Program-made: the position numbers and the translations under genes
The notes under the pieces: model-generated
The model's database searches: none
The model's input: the letters and a program-made list of their open reading frames with translations, nothing else
Told to the model about the DNA's origin: nothing
NCBI RefSeq assembly: GCF_006363815.1
Contig: NZ_RRYT01000002.1
Coordinates: 62,001 to 126,000 of the forward strand
Direction of reading: 5' to 3'
DNA from: Thermomonospora catenispora
GTDB lineage: Bacteria; Actinomycetota; Actinomycetes; Streptosporangiales; Streptosporangiaceae
DNA length: 64,000 nucleotides
In this document: positions 25,692 to 34,248 of the stretch, in pieces
Layout of the letters: each line of letters starts with the position of its first letter
How positions within the stretch are numbered: position 1 is the first letter of the stretch

Positions 25692-27395
25692 ATGCGCTGG
25701 TCCCAGCTTTTCGCGCCGACACTGCGGCAGGACCCGGCCGACGCGGACGCGGCGAGCCACCGGCTGCTGCTGCGCGCCGGCTTCGTGCGCCGGCTGGCGG
25801 CGGGCCATCATGCCCTGCTGCCGCCCGCCGTCCGGGTCAGAAGCAAGATCATCGAGGTGATCCGGGAGGAGATGACCCGGATCGGCGGGCAGGAGCTCGC
25901 GCTGCCCGCGATGCACCCGGCCGAGCTGTGGCGGCGGAGCGGACGGTGGGAGACGACGGGGGAGGAGACGTTCCGCCTCGCCGACCGCCGGGGAGCGGAG
26001 CTGGCGTTGGGCGCGACCCACGAGGAGGTCGCCGCCCGGCTGGCCGACGAGCTGGGCTCCTACCGGCGGCTGCCGCAGATCTGGTACCAGTTCCGGACGG
26101 CGTTCCGCGACGAGCCGCGGCCCAGGGGCGGGCTGATCCGGCCCCGTGAGTTCACCCTGCACGACTCCTACAGCCTGGATGTGGACTTCGCCGGGCTGGA
26201 CCGGACGTTCGCGGTGCACGATCTGGCGTATCTGCGGATCTTCGACCGGCTCGGCGTCCCCGTCGTCGCCGTGGAGGCCGTCGACGGCGCGATCGGCGAG
26301 GACGAGGCGACGGCGTTCCTGTGCCCGACCCCGGCCGGCGAGGACCGGATGGTGCGGTGCCCCTCCTGCGAGTACGCCGCCGACCCCGCGAAGGCGACCT
26401 CGCGTCTGGACCCGGTGCCGGACGGGCCCGGCCTGCCGGCCCCCGAACGGTTCGACACCCCGCACGTCCGCACCATCGACGAGCTCGCCGTCCGGCACGG
26501 CGTGCCCGCCGAACGCCAGATCAAGACCCTGGTGTACGTGCTGGACGACCGGCTCACCCTGGTGCTGACCCGCGGCGACCACGCCCTGGCGGAGCGCAAG
26601 CTCGGCATCGCGAGCGGCGCGCGGACGATCCGCCCCGCCCGGCCCGAGGAGATCGTCGCGGCGCTCGGCGCGAACCCCGGCAGCCTCGGCGCGGTCGCCT
26701 CCACGCTGCCGTCCGGCGAGCCCCTCCCGGTGCTGGCGGACGAGGCGCTGCGCGGCCGACGCGACATGACCACCGGCGCCAACGTCGACGGCGTCCATGT
26801 GCGCGGGGTGGACGTCGAACGGGACATCGCCGTGACCCGGTGGGCGGATCTGCGGGAGGTGACGGCGGGGGAGCCGTGCCCCCGCTGCGGTGCGGCGCTG
26901 GAGGTGCGGGCCGCGATCGAGGTCGGCCGCCTCGTCAGGGTCGGCCGGCGCGTCACCGAGGCGCTGGGGGTGAAGGTCCTCCGGGCCGACGGCGGGCAGA
27001 CGGTGCCGGTCATGGGCGCCTACCGGATCGGGATCGACCAGACGATGGCCGCGATCGTGGAGACGCACCACGACGACGCCGGGATCGTCTGGCCCGCCGA
27101 GGTCGCTCCGTTCCGCTTCGCGGTGGTCCTGCTCGACCCCCGCGACGAGCGGGTCCGCCGGGTCGCCGAACGCCTCCACGAGGCGCTCGGACCGGAGTCG
27201 ATCCTGGACGACCGCGACGAACGGCCGGGCGCCAAGTTCACCGACGCCGAGCTGGTCGGGATCCCCTACCGGGTCACCGTCGGCAAGCGGGGCGTGAACG
27301 CCGGAACGGTGGAGATCAAGGACCGCGCCACCGGAGAGACCGCCACGGTCCCGATCGAGGAGGCGGCCGACCGCCTGGCCGCGCTCCGTCCCTGA
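25692..27395 (+). CDS. proS: prolyl-tRNA synthetase
   Basis: Class II synthetase charging tRNA-Pro, 567 aa, the bacterial form with an editing (INS) domain. Motif 2 is RTAFRDEPRPRGGLIRPREFTLHDSYSLD (about residues 137-165). The insertion region includes DRMVRCPSCEYAADP and the YbaK-like stretch GVPAERQIKTLVYVLDDRLTLVLTRGDHAL. CPRCGAALEV precedes motif 3 (AYRIGIDQTMAAIVETHHDDAGIVWP). The anticodon-binding domain follows (APFRFAVVLLD to the end). It diverges from the formate dehydrogenase operon across 129 bp. ATG 25692 has only a weak GGGG upstream. Whether the genome has a second ProRS cannot be seen. Confidence 0.95.
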   Translation: MRWSQLFAPTLRQDPADADAASHRLLLRAGFVRRLAAGHHALLPPAVRVRSKIIEVIREEMTRIGGQELALPAMHPAELWRRSGRWETTGEETFRLADRRGAELALGATHEEVAARLADELGSYRRLPQIWYQFRTAFRDEPRPRGGLIRPREFTLHDSYSLDVDFAGLDRTFAVHDLAYLRIFDRLGVPVVAVEAVDGAIGEDEATAFLCPTPAGEDRMVRCPSCEYAADPAKATSRLDPVPDGPGLPAPERFDTPHVRTIDELAVRHGVPAERQIKTLVYVLDDRLTLVLTRGDHALAERKLGIASGARTIRPARPEEIVAALGANPGSLGAVASTLPSGEPLPVLADEALRGRRDMTTGANVDGVHVRGVDVERDIAVTRWADLREVTAGEPCPRCGAALEVRAAIEVGRLVRVGRRVTEALGVKVLRADGGQTVPVMGAYRIGIDQTMAAIVETHHDDAGIVWPAEVAPFRFAVVLLDPRDERVRRVAERLHEALGPESILDDRDERPGAKFTDAELVGIPYRVTVGKRGVNAGTVEIKDRATGETATVPIEEAADRLAALRP

Positions 27396-27443
27396 TCCCC
27401 TCGGCGGAGGCGGGACGGGCGGCCCTCGCCCCGCCGGCGGGGG

Positions 27444-27707
27444 TCAGCTCCGCTGCCCGTCCTCGGGCGGGAGGTCCTCCAGCAGGTCGTCGAACTCGCC
27501 GTCCTTCACGCCGGCGACGAACGCCTCCCACTCGGCCTCGGTGAAGTACAGCGTGGGACCGTCCGGATCGGCGGCGTTCCGCATCGTGACCGCCTGGGAG
27601 CCGGGAGGGAAGATCTTGTTGTCCTTGCGGTGCTCGTCGGGGACATCGGCGGCGTCGATGAACTCGATGATCACCCTGTCGGCGGCTTCCTGCTCACTCA
27701 CGCGCAT
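27444..27707 (-). CDS. DUF397 domain protein
   Basis: Small actinomycete protein, 87 aa. The DUF397 C-terminus is clear (LYFTEAEWEAFVAGVKDGEFDD). The middle (NKIFPPGSQAVTMRNAADPDGPTL) fits the usual short beta segment. Such genes often sit beside XRE-type regulators as part of a paired system; no such partner is adjacent. It is convergent with proS. Confidence 0.82.
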   Translation of the reverse strand: MRVSEQEAADRVIIEFIDAADVPDEHRKDNKIFPPGSQAVTMRNAADPDGPTLYFTEAEWEAFVAGVKDGEFDDLLEDLPPEDGQRS

Positions 27708-28153
27708 GCCTTCCCTTCATCACGAACGGTGCACACGCCATGCTAGGGCGTGGTGTCGGTCGCCGCCTCCTTTTGACGTCACGGCCCCTCGACCGAGGTC
27801 GATGGCCGACTCGGCCGCCGATGCGCCGCGCGCCCGGGGCGGTTGCGCGTCGCCCATCGCGACGCCCCGACTTCTCCCTCACCGCTGCCGAACGTCAGAG
27901 CCGAACGTCAGAACGTCGCGACGGGAGCCCGGCGACCGCCTCACGGATCTTCCGGCGCTCATGAAGCGTGACCCGAGCGCACGAGCGCCGGTGCTCGCCG
28001 TGCCCGACGCGCTCCCCTGGGCACGGCACTCCGCTTCACCCGGTCTGTCGTCGGAGGGACGACGGCGGCCCGAGGCGGGACGCCTCGGGCCGGTCGCGGA
28101 AGACGCCCTCGATGAGCCGGGCGAGGGGGCGCCCGGGCCCGGCGGGAGCCGGG
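27708..28153. other. intergenic region with direct repeats and the P450 terminator
   Basis: No credible gene. It holds a twice-repeated CGAACGTCAGA-like unit near 27890-27915, unusually close copies, and the terminator hairpin at 28066-28092. Confidence 0.5.
28066..28092 (-). terminator. hairpin terminator of the second P450 gene
   Basis: CGGCCCGAGGC-GGGAC-GCCTCGGGCCG is a perfect 11-bp stem, 62 bp past the P450 stop. Confidence 0.75.
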
Positions 28154-29410
28154 TCAGCCCTTGAGGGCGTAGCGGATGGGCAGGTGCTTGAGCCCGCCCA
28201 CGAAGGTCGTGGCGATCAGCCGAGGTTCGCCGGCGAGCTCGATCGACTCCAGCCGGGGGAGCAGTTCCTCGAAGAAGATGCGGACCTCCATCTTGGCCAG
28301 GCGGACGCCCAGGCAGTAGTGCACGCCGAAACCGAACGCCAGGTGCTTGTTGGGGTCGCGGCCCACGTCGAAGCGGAACGGATCGTCGAAGACCTCCTCG
28401 TCCCGGTTGGCCGACGGATAGGACAGCAGCACCGACTGGCCCTCGGCGATGCGCACGCCGCGGATCTCGGTGTCGGCGGCCGCGGTGCGGGTGAACTGCT
28501 TGACCGGGGTGACCCAGCGGATCATCTCCTCCACGGCCGACGGCATCAGCGACGGGTCGGCCTTCAGGCGGGCGAGCTGGTCGGGATGCTCGATGAGCGC
28601 GTGCAGCCCGCCCGCGATGGCCGAACCGGTGGTGTCGTGCCCGGCGGTGGCGATGATCGTGTAGTAGGAGGCGGTGTGGACGGTCGACAGCGGCTTCCCG
28701 TCCACCCGCGCGTTGGCGATCACCGAGGCCAGGTCCTCGGTCGGGTTGGCGCGGCGCGATGCGGTCAGGGCGTTGAAGTACTCGAAGAAGTCCACGATCG
28801 CCGCCGCCGTGTCCGCGGGGGTGTCGCCCCGCTGCAGCTCGGCGTCGGCGCCGCCGAACAGCTCCTGGGTGAGCGTGAGCATCCGGCCGTAGTCGGACTC
28901 GGGCAGCCCGAGCACCGACAGGATCACATACAGCGGGAACTGCGCCGCGATGTCGGTGACGAAGTCGCACTCGCCGCCGAGCTCGGCCATCCGGTCGACA
29001 TGGCGCCTGGCCAGTTCCCGGATGCGCCCCTCCAGCCGTCGCAGCGAGCGGGGCTTGAACCAGTCGGCGGTGATCGCCCGCATCTTCTTGTGCTCGGGGT
29101 CGTCCATGTGGACCAGCGTCCGCAGCTCCATGCCCTGCTCGCGCTGCCGCCGCTGCAGCTCCTCCAGCTCGGCCGTCATCAGCATGGGGCGGGGCGCGCT
29201 GAGGAACAGCTCGTTGTCGCGTTCGATCTCCAGCACGTCCTCGTGCTTGGTGATCGCCCAGAACGGGCGGTAACCCGGCGCCTCGACCCAGTGCACCGGA
29301 TCCTCCCGGCGCAGCAGGGCGAGCGCCTCGTGCAGCCTCGCCTCGTCGGTATAGGCGGTCGGGTCGGCCAGTGCCCGTCCCGCCTCCTGGACCGTCATGG
29401 TCGTGCTCAT
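28154..29410 (-). CDS. cytochrome P450
   Basis: Soluble P450 monooxygenase, 418 aa. The I-helix is ATAGHDTTGSAIAGG, the K-helix EEMIRWVTPVKQFTRTA, and the haem loop FGFGVHYCLGVRLAKME with the Cys ligand. The WxTPVxxFxRTA pattern and C-terminal region resemble the CYP125/CYP142/CYP124 side of the actinobacterial families (sterol, terpene or fatty-acid substrates), but the family assignment is tentative. ATG 29410 follows GGAAAGG; an internal ATG (MTVQEAG) four codons on is possible. An SDR gene lies upstream on the same strand, separated by a 23-bp hairpin, so they are probably separately transcribed. Confidence 0.9.
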   Translation of the reverse strand: MSTTMTVQEAGRALADPTAYTDEARLHEALALLRREDPVHWVEAPGYRPFWAITKHEDVLEIERDNELFLSAPRPMLMTAELEELQRRQREQGMELRTLVHMDDPEHKKMRAITADWFKPRSLRRLEGRIRELARRHVDRMAELGGECDFVTDIAAQFPLYVILSVLGLPESDYGRMLTLTQELFGGADAELQRGDTPADTAAAIVDFFEYFNALTASRRANPTEDLASVIANARVDGKPLSTVHTASYYTIIATAGHDTTGSAIAGGLHALIEHPDQLARLKADPSLMPSAVEEMIRWVTPVKQFTRTAAADTEIRGVRIAEGQSVLLSYPSANRDEEVFDDPFRFDVGRDPNKHLAFGFGVHYCLGVRLAKMEVRIFFEELLPRLESIELAGEPRLIATTFVGGLKHLPIRYALKG

Positions 29411-29488
29411 CGGCCGCCTTTCCGGAGAAGGACCGCGTGCCGGACGCCGGGCCGTGGCGCGGAACGCGGCCGGGGGCAAGGGGATCGG

Positions 29489-29540
29489 GACGGGGCCGGG
29501 ACCGACCGCTCGGGGCGGAGCGGTCGGTCCCGGCCCCGTC
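29489..29540 (-). terminator. very long perfect hairpin between the SDR gene and the P450
   Basis: Perfect 23-bp arms (29489-29511 and 29518-29540) enclose a 6-nt loop. It most simply terminates the SDR transcript, but it also lies only 79 bp upstream of the P450 start, within its leader. Confidence 0.75.
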
Positions 29541-29588
29541 GATGACGGAATCCGTCGCCAACGGGACAGTGGAATTCGATTCGGCCGA

Positions 29589-29616
29589 TGTCAAGGGACC
29601 TTCGTCCCCCTGTCAA
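29589..29616 (-). promoter_or_regulatory. paired TTGACA elements upstream of the P450
   Basis: On the minus strand TTGACA occurs twice as a direct repeat 22 nt apart (29616-29611 and 29594-29589). Each could be a -35 hexamer or a regulator half-site. A good -10 was not found. Confidence 0.35.
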
Positions 29617-29728
29617 AGCGGCTGTGGCGGACGAGGGCGGACGTCGAGTGAAGCCGCAGGCCGCGGGCGGGTCCGCCGGCTCCGCCGGGCGCCGGTCGAC
29701 CGTGCGCGGCCGGGCGGGAGGCCTCCGG

Positions 29729-30493
29729 TCAGCGGGCGATGCGCCAGGCGGCCAGACGGGCCAGCCACAGCGGGGAGACGGCCGAGGCGGCGGCCAGCAG
29801 CCTGGTCTGGGCGCCGACGACGCGATGCGGGGAACGCAACGGAAAGCCGCGTTCATGGACCACGCGCCAGGCCGCGGCGGCGACCTGCTCGGGGGTGAGC
29901 CGCACCCCCAGGCGCCTGACGCTCGATGCGCCCCGCACGTCCCGCAGGCCCATGTCGGTGGCCACGAACAGCGGGATCAGGCTCCGCACCCGGATGCCCT
30001 CCGCGCGCCACTCCAGCTCCAGGGCCTCGGTGAGCGACTTGACCGCCGACTTGGTGGCGCCGTAGGTGGCGAGCGCGGGCTGACCGTACAGGGCCGAGGC
30101 CGAGCACAGGTTGAGCAGCATGCCCCGGGAGCGCTTGAGGTGGGCGTGACCCGCCAGGGCCCCGTGCACCACGCCCAGCACGTTCACCTCCACCATGCGG
30201 CGGTGGGCGGCGGCGTCGATCTCGGAGAACGGTCCGGAGGACAGCACTCCCGCGTTGTTGACCAGGACGTCCAGTCCGCCGTCGCCGCAGAAGTCGCCGA
30301 GCGCCGCGCGCCAGTGCGCTTCGTCCCGGACGTCCAGCCGTCCCGAGACCGCGTGGGGCCGTCCGCCCGCGGCCTCGGCCACGGCGTCGACGTCCACGTC
30401 GTACATGCCGACCCGCCAGCCGCGGGCCAGGAACAGCTCGGCGATCGCCCGGCCGATGCCGCGGGCGGCACCGGTGACGAGGATGCTGCGCAT
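29729..30493 (-). CDS. short-chain dehydrogenase/reductase
   Basis: Classical SDR, 254 aa. The cofactor-binding motif is TGAARGIG (about residues 7-14). VDVDAVAE is the acidic NAD-type position, and LVNNAGV is also present. The catalytic Ser lies in LCSASALYG and the YxxxK in TYGATKSAVK. The strong ribosome site AGGAGG sits 6 nt before ATG 30493. The substrate is unknown. It precedes the P450 on the same strand, so a shared oxidative pathway is possible, although a strong hairpin separates them. Confidence 0.92.
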   Translation of the reverse strand: MRSILVTGAARGIGRAIAELFLARGWRVGMYDVDVDAVAEAAGGRPHAVSGRLDVRDEAHWRAALGDFCGDGGLDVLVNNAGVLSSGPFSEIDAAAHRRMVEVNVLGVVHGALAGHAHLKRSRGMLLNLCSASALYGQPALATYGATKSAVKSLTEALELEWRAEGIRVRSLIPLFVATDMGLRDVRGASSVRRLGVRLTPEQVAAAAWRVVHERGFPLRSPHRVVGAQTRLLAAASAVSPLWLARLAAWRIAR

Positions 30494-30569
30494 GGTCCTC
30501 CTGCCGGGGAAATCGGGTGACCCGGTGGTCATGGTCGCAGAGGGGGTGCGCGGTGTCGACGGCCTCTGA

Positions 30570-30858
30570 GACGTACTGCCGCGGCCGTTCGAGGCCGCCC
30601 GGGCGGCTCTGGAGGAGATCATGGGCGCGCCGGGGCGTACGACTGCACGGGGACCTTCCTCGGCAAGGCCTTCAACGAGGGCGAGGCCGAAGGCGAGGCC
30701 GGGAGGCCAAGGCTCTGGTGAGGTTCCCGGAGGCTCGGGGCCTGGAGGTCTCTGCGGAGGTCCGGGAGCGGATCAGGGGCTGCACCGACCTTGATCTGTT
30801 GGAGCGGTGGATCGGCCGGGCGGCGGTGGTGGAGTCGGCCGGGCAGGTGTTCGACTGA
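30570..30858 (+). pseudogene. 3' remnant of an Rpn-type (PD-(D/E)XK nuclease/transposase-like) gene
   Basis: Decayed end of a protein family common in actinomycetes (Rpn recombination-promoting nuclease/DUF4351-like tails). Reading across two frameshifts gives DVLPRPFEAARAALEEIMGA, then YDCTGTFLGKAFNEGEAEGEA, then EAKALVRFPEARGLEVSAEV continuing to GCTDLDLLERWIGRAA. This is the typical charged linker and C-terminal helical domain. The N-terminal nuclease domain is missing and no intact frame covers the stretch. It probably degenerated after insertion or duplication. Confidence 0.7.
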
Positions 30859-30903
30859 ACCGAGCGGAGCGCGATCTCGCCGCCGGGACGGGGCGGAACG
30901 CGA

Positions 30904-30937
30904 CGGGGCTCCGAAGCCGGTCGGCTCCGGAGCCCCG
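30904..30937. terminator. bidirectional hairpin between the relic and mmpL
   Basis: CGGGGCTCCG / CGGAGCCCCG outer arms plus an inner AGCCG-GT-CGGCT form a near-continuous stem, 20 bp past the mmpL stop. Confidence 0.75.
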
Positions 30938-30957
30938 CACGGAGGGCGGTTCCGCGG

Positions 30958-33108
30958 TCAGGCGGGGATGAGGTCGCGTTCCCGCCGGGGGTCCTCCTCC
31001 TCGCGGATGCCGTAGCGGCGGTAGAGGCGGGCCAGCGGGCCGGGCGCCCACCAGTTGGCCCTGCCCAGCAGGCGCATCGCGGCGGGCACCAGCAGCAGGC
31101 GCACCACGGTGGCGTCCAGGGCGATGGCGATCGCCATGCCCACGCCGATCAGCTTGATGAAGGACACGCCGGAGGTGGCCATCGCCCCGATCGCCACCAT
31201 CAGCAGCAGCGCGGCCCCGGTGATGACGGCGCCGGTGCGCTGCACCCCGGCGGCCACGGCGGCGGTGTTGTCGCCGGTCAGGTCGTACTGTTCGCGGACC
31301 CGCGACAGCAGGAACACCTCGTAGTCCATCGACACCCCGAACAGCAGCAACAGCATCAGGATCGGCATGGCGGGGGCGATGGTGCCGGTCGCGGTGAAGT
31401 CCAGCAGTCCCGACAGGTGGCCGTCCTGGAAGATCCACACCACCGCGCCGAACGCGGCGGCCAGCGACAGCAGGTTGACCGCGATCGCCTTGACGGGCAG
31501 CACCACCGAGCCGAACGCCAGGAACAGCAGCACGAAGATGGCCGTCCCCACCGCCAGCGCCACCCGGGGCAGCGTGTCGGCGAGGCTGTCGAGCTGGTCG
31601 ATCACCGTGGCGGTGGCGCCGCCGACGTAGATCGTGGTGCCGGGCGGGGCGGGCATCTGCCGGATCCGTTCGACCAGGTCGCGGGCGGCGTCGGACTGCA
31701 CGTCCCCTTCGAAGGTCAGCGCGATGCGGGAGACCTCGGCGCTCTGGCCGGTGACGGTCGCGCCGGTCACCCCGGGCACCTGACGCAGCCGCTCGGCGAG
31801 GGCGGCCGGGTCGGTGCGGCCCTCGACCACCACGTCGATGGGGCTGGTGGCGTTACCGGGGAAGTCGCGTTCCAGGATCTGGCCGGCGACCCTGACCTCG
31901 GCGCCCTCCGGCAGCACCCGGGTGTCGACTCCGCCCCAGCTGATGTGCAGGAAGGGCGCCCCGATGGCCAGCAGCAGGGCGACGGCGGCCGCCGCGGACA
32001 GCACCGGGCGCCGCATCACCGCGTTCGCCGCCCGGTGCCAGCCGCCGCGGGCCGGCTCCACGGCGGGGTCGGCGACGCGGCGGCGCAGCGACAGGGCGTT
32101 GACGCGCGGGCCGAGCACGGCCAGCGTCGCGGGCAGCACGGTGAGCGCGACCACCATGTCGACCAGCACGGTGGCCACTCCGCCGTAGCCCATCGACTTC
32201 AGGAAGATCTGCGGGAACAGGATCAGGCCGCCCATGGAGATGGCCACCGTGATCCCGGAGATCAGCACGGTGCGTCCGGCGGTGGCCATGGTCGCGCCCA
32301 GCGCGTCCTCGACCGTCGGGGCGCGCCGCAGCTCCTCACGGAATCTGGCGACCATGAACAGCCCGTAGTCGATGGCCAGTCCCAGCCCCAGGAACGTGGC
32401 GACGTTGACCGCGAAGATCGACAGGTCGGTGGCCAGCGCGATGGCGTGCAGCACGGTGAAGGTGCCGAGGATGGCCGTCATCCCGGTCAGCAGCGGCAGC
32501 GCGGCGGCGGCCAGCCCGCCGAAGATCACCACCAGCAGCACCAGCAGGATCGGCAGGGACAGCATCTCGGCCCGGGCGATGTCCTCTGAGACCCGCTCGT
32601 TGACGGTGACCGTGGTGGGCACCGCGCCGCCGACCGTGACCTTCAACCCTTCGGCGCGGGTCAGGTCGTCCCTGATCGCCTTGTAGTTCTCCTCCCGCTG
32701 CGCGGTGTCCTCCCCGGCCAGCCGCAGCACGGCGTAGGTGGTGGTGCGGTCGGCGCTGACGAACTGCGGGGAGCCGGTGGAGTAGTAGGTCAGGGACGAG
32801 GCGACCCGGTCGGGCGGCAGCGCGGCCACGGCGTCGGTGACGGCCTTCCGCACGGCCGGATCGTCGACGGTGCGGCCGGCCCGGTCGGTGTAGAGCACCA
32901 CGACGTCGGCCTCGCCGCGGGGCAGCGCCCGTTCGGCCACCTCGATCGCCCGGGCGCTTTCGCTGTCGGGGGTGGCGAAGCCGTCGGCGGAGGTCATGGC
33001 CCCGAACACGCCGGTGCCCCAGACCATCGAGAAGATCACCGCGGCCAGCGCCGTCGCCAGTACGAGCCATCGCCGCCGATAGGTGAAGCGGCCCCAGCGT
33101 TCCAGCAT
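30958..33108 (-). CDS. MMPL-family RND transporter
   Basis: Proton-driven exporter of 716 aa with the MMPL layout. There is an N-terminal helix (LVLATALAAVIFSMVWG) and a first periplasmic domain (to about residue 185). Six helices follow, with the FLGLGLAIDYGLFMVARFREEL proton-relay motif. A second periplasmic domain precedes a second helix set with LLLLFGVSMDYEVFLLSRVREQY. The two xDYxxFxxxRxRE motifs carry the conserved Asp-Tyr pairs. The substrate (lipid, drug or siderophore) is unknown. It is divergent from a TetR regulator over 160 bp that hold three GTTAAC palindromes, the probable operators. Confidence 0.93.
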   Translation of the reverse strand: MLERWGRFTYRRRWLVLATALAAVIFSMVWGTGVFGAMTSADGFATPDSESARAIEVAERALPRGEADVVVLYTDRAGRTVDDPAVRKAVTDAVAALPPDRVASSLTYYSTGSPQFVSADRTTTYAVLRLAGEDTAQREENYKAIRDDLTRAEGLKVTVGGAVPTTVTVNERVSEDIARAEMLSLPILLVLLVVIFGGLAAAALPLLTGMTAILGTFTVLHAIALATDLSIFAVNVATFLGLGLAIDYGLFMVARFREELRRAPTVEDALGATMATAGRTVLISGITVAISMGGLILFPQIFLKSMGYGGVATVLVDMVVALTVLPATLAVLGPRVNALSLRRRVADPAVEPARGGWHRAANAVMRRPVLSAAAAVALLLAIGAPFLHISWGGVDTRVLPEGAEVRVAGQILERDFPGNATSPIDVVVEGRTDPAALAERLRQVPGVTGATVTGQSAEVSRIALTFEGDVQSDAARDLVERIRQMPAPPGTTIYVGGATATVIDQLDSLADTLPRVALAVGTAIFVLLFLAFGSVVLPVKAIAVNLLSLAAAFGAVVWIFQDGHLSGLLDFTATGTIAPAMPILMLLLLFGVSMDYEVFLLSRVREQYDLTGDNTAAVAAGVQRTGAVITGAALLLMVAIGAMATSGVSFIKLIGVGMAIAIALDATVVRLLLVPAAMRLLGRANWWAPGPLARLYRRYGIREEEDPRRERDLIPA

Positions 33109-33138
33109 CGCCTTCTCCAGTCCCCGCCCCGCTGGACG

Positions 33139-33207
33139 GTTAACGATGGTCGCTACGGTGAAAAGCGTTAACTGCTATGCATGTAAACCTTCGCATACGG
33201 CGTTAAC
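33139..33207. promoter_or_regulatory. three GTTAAC palindromes, probable TetR operators
   Basis: GTTAAC occurs at 33139-33144, 33167-33172 and 33202-33207 within the mmpL/tetR divergent region. The last two are in the longer shared context GCGTTAACT (or GGCGTTAACTT). A further TCAACGG lies just downstream. Confidence 0.6.
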
Positions 33208-33269
33208 TTCCGTCAACGGTGTTTGTGCGGAATCATGCAGGGAGCCGGGCCGGAAGGGAGGGGGACGCC

Positions 33270-33983
33270 ATGGCCGAGACCAGGCGCGATCGACTGCGGG
33301 CGGCGACCGTCGAGGAGATCATCCGGACCGCTCGCAGGCTGCTGGTCGAGCAGGGTCAGGACGCGGTGACCCTGCGGGCGATCGCCCGCGAGATGGGCAT
33401 GACCGCCCCCGCCCTCTACCGCTACTTCGACAGCCACCAGGAGCTGCTCACCCGGCTCGTCGGCGATCTGTTCAACGAGCTGACCGACGTGCTGGGGGAG
33501 GCCCTGTGCACGGTGTCGCCCGACGACCTGGCCGGCAAGTTCCTGGTCGTCGCCCGGGAGTTCCGCCGCTGGGCGCTGGCGCATGAGCGCGAATACGCCC
33601 TGCTGTTCGGCAATCCGGTGCCCGGGCTGGACATCGACCGGGACGACTTCGTCGCCGAGTGCGGACGGCGGTTCGGCCGGGTGTTCATGACGCTGTTCCT
33701 GGAGCTGTGGAGCAAGAGCCCCTTCCCGGTCCGCTCCGATGAGGAGATCGACCCGAGCCTGCGGCGGCAGCTGGCGCGCTATCGCGACGCGATGAGCGTC
33801 TCGCTGCCGCTGGGGGCGATACTCGTCTTCATCCAGTGCTGGGTGCGGCTGCAGGGCAGCGTCAGCCTGGAGGTCCTGGGGCATCTGGGCTTCGCCCTGG
33901 ACGACCCCGCCCCGTTGTTCGAACTGATGCTCGCCGACCTGGCGCCCCAGCTGGGCCTGCGCTACAGCCCGCCCGAGCGGTAG
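33270..33983 (+). CDS. TetR-family regulator, divergent from the MMPL transporter
   Basis: TetR protein, 237 aa. The helix-turn-helix region is EEIIRTARRLLVEQGQDAVTLRAIAREMGMTAPALYRYF (about residues 14-52). The C-terminal domain (TetR_C_13-like: WALAHEREYALLFGNPVPG) binds an unknown ligand. ATG 33270 follows GGGAGGGGG. By position it probably represses mmpL and itself through the GTTAAC sites. Confidence 0.93.
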   Translation: MAETRRDRLRAATVEEIIRTARRLLVEQGQDAVTLRAIAREMGMTAPALYRYFDSHQELLTRLVGDLFNELTDVLGEALCTVSPDDLAGKFLVVAREFRRWALAHEREYALLFGNPVPGLDIDRDDFVAECGRRFGRVFMTLFLELWSKSPFPVRSDEEIDPSLRRQLARYRDAMSVSLPLGAILVFIQCWVRLQGSVSLEVLGHLGFALDDPAPLFELMLADLAPQLGLRYSPPER

Positions 33984-34180
33984 CCGGGGCCCGTCGTCGT
34001 CCCGACGGAGGCCCGGCGGCGCGGCGACGGCCGGCGGGAGGACCGCGCCCCCGAGTGCGGCACGCCTTCCTGCCGGGCGGGATCGGCCGGATCCCCTGAC
34101 CGTCGTCGGGCGGGAGCGGGGCCGACCCGGCGACGGCGTCCCCGCCCGTTCCCGAGGACGGGCCCGGGGCCGACATGCGA

Positions 34181-34215
34181 CGGCGGCGGCCCCGCAGGGC
34201 GCGGGGCCGCCGCCG
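34181..34215 (-). terminator. hairpin terminator of moeZ
   Basis: Perfect 14-bp arms, CGGCGGCGGCCCCG (34181-34194) and its complement (34202-34215), enclose a 7-nt loop, 34 bp past the moeZ stop. The DNA between the TetR stop (33983) and here (about 200 bp) holds no gene. Confidence 0.85.
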
Positions 34216-34248
34216 GACGGCGCGGATCGGTCCGCCGTGTGACGCGGA

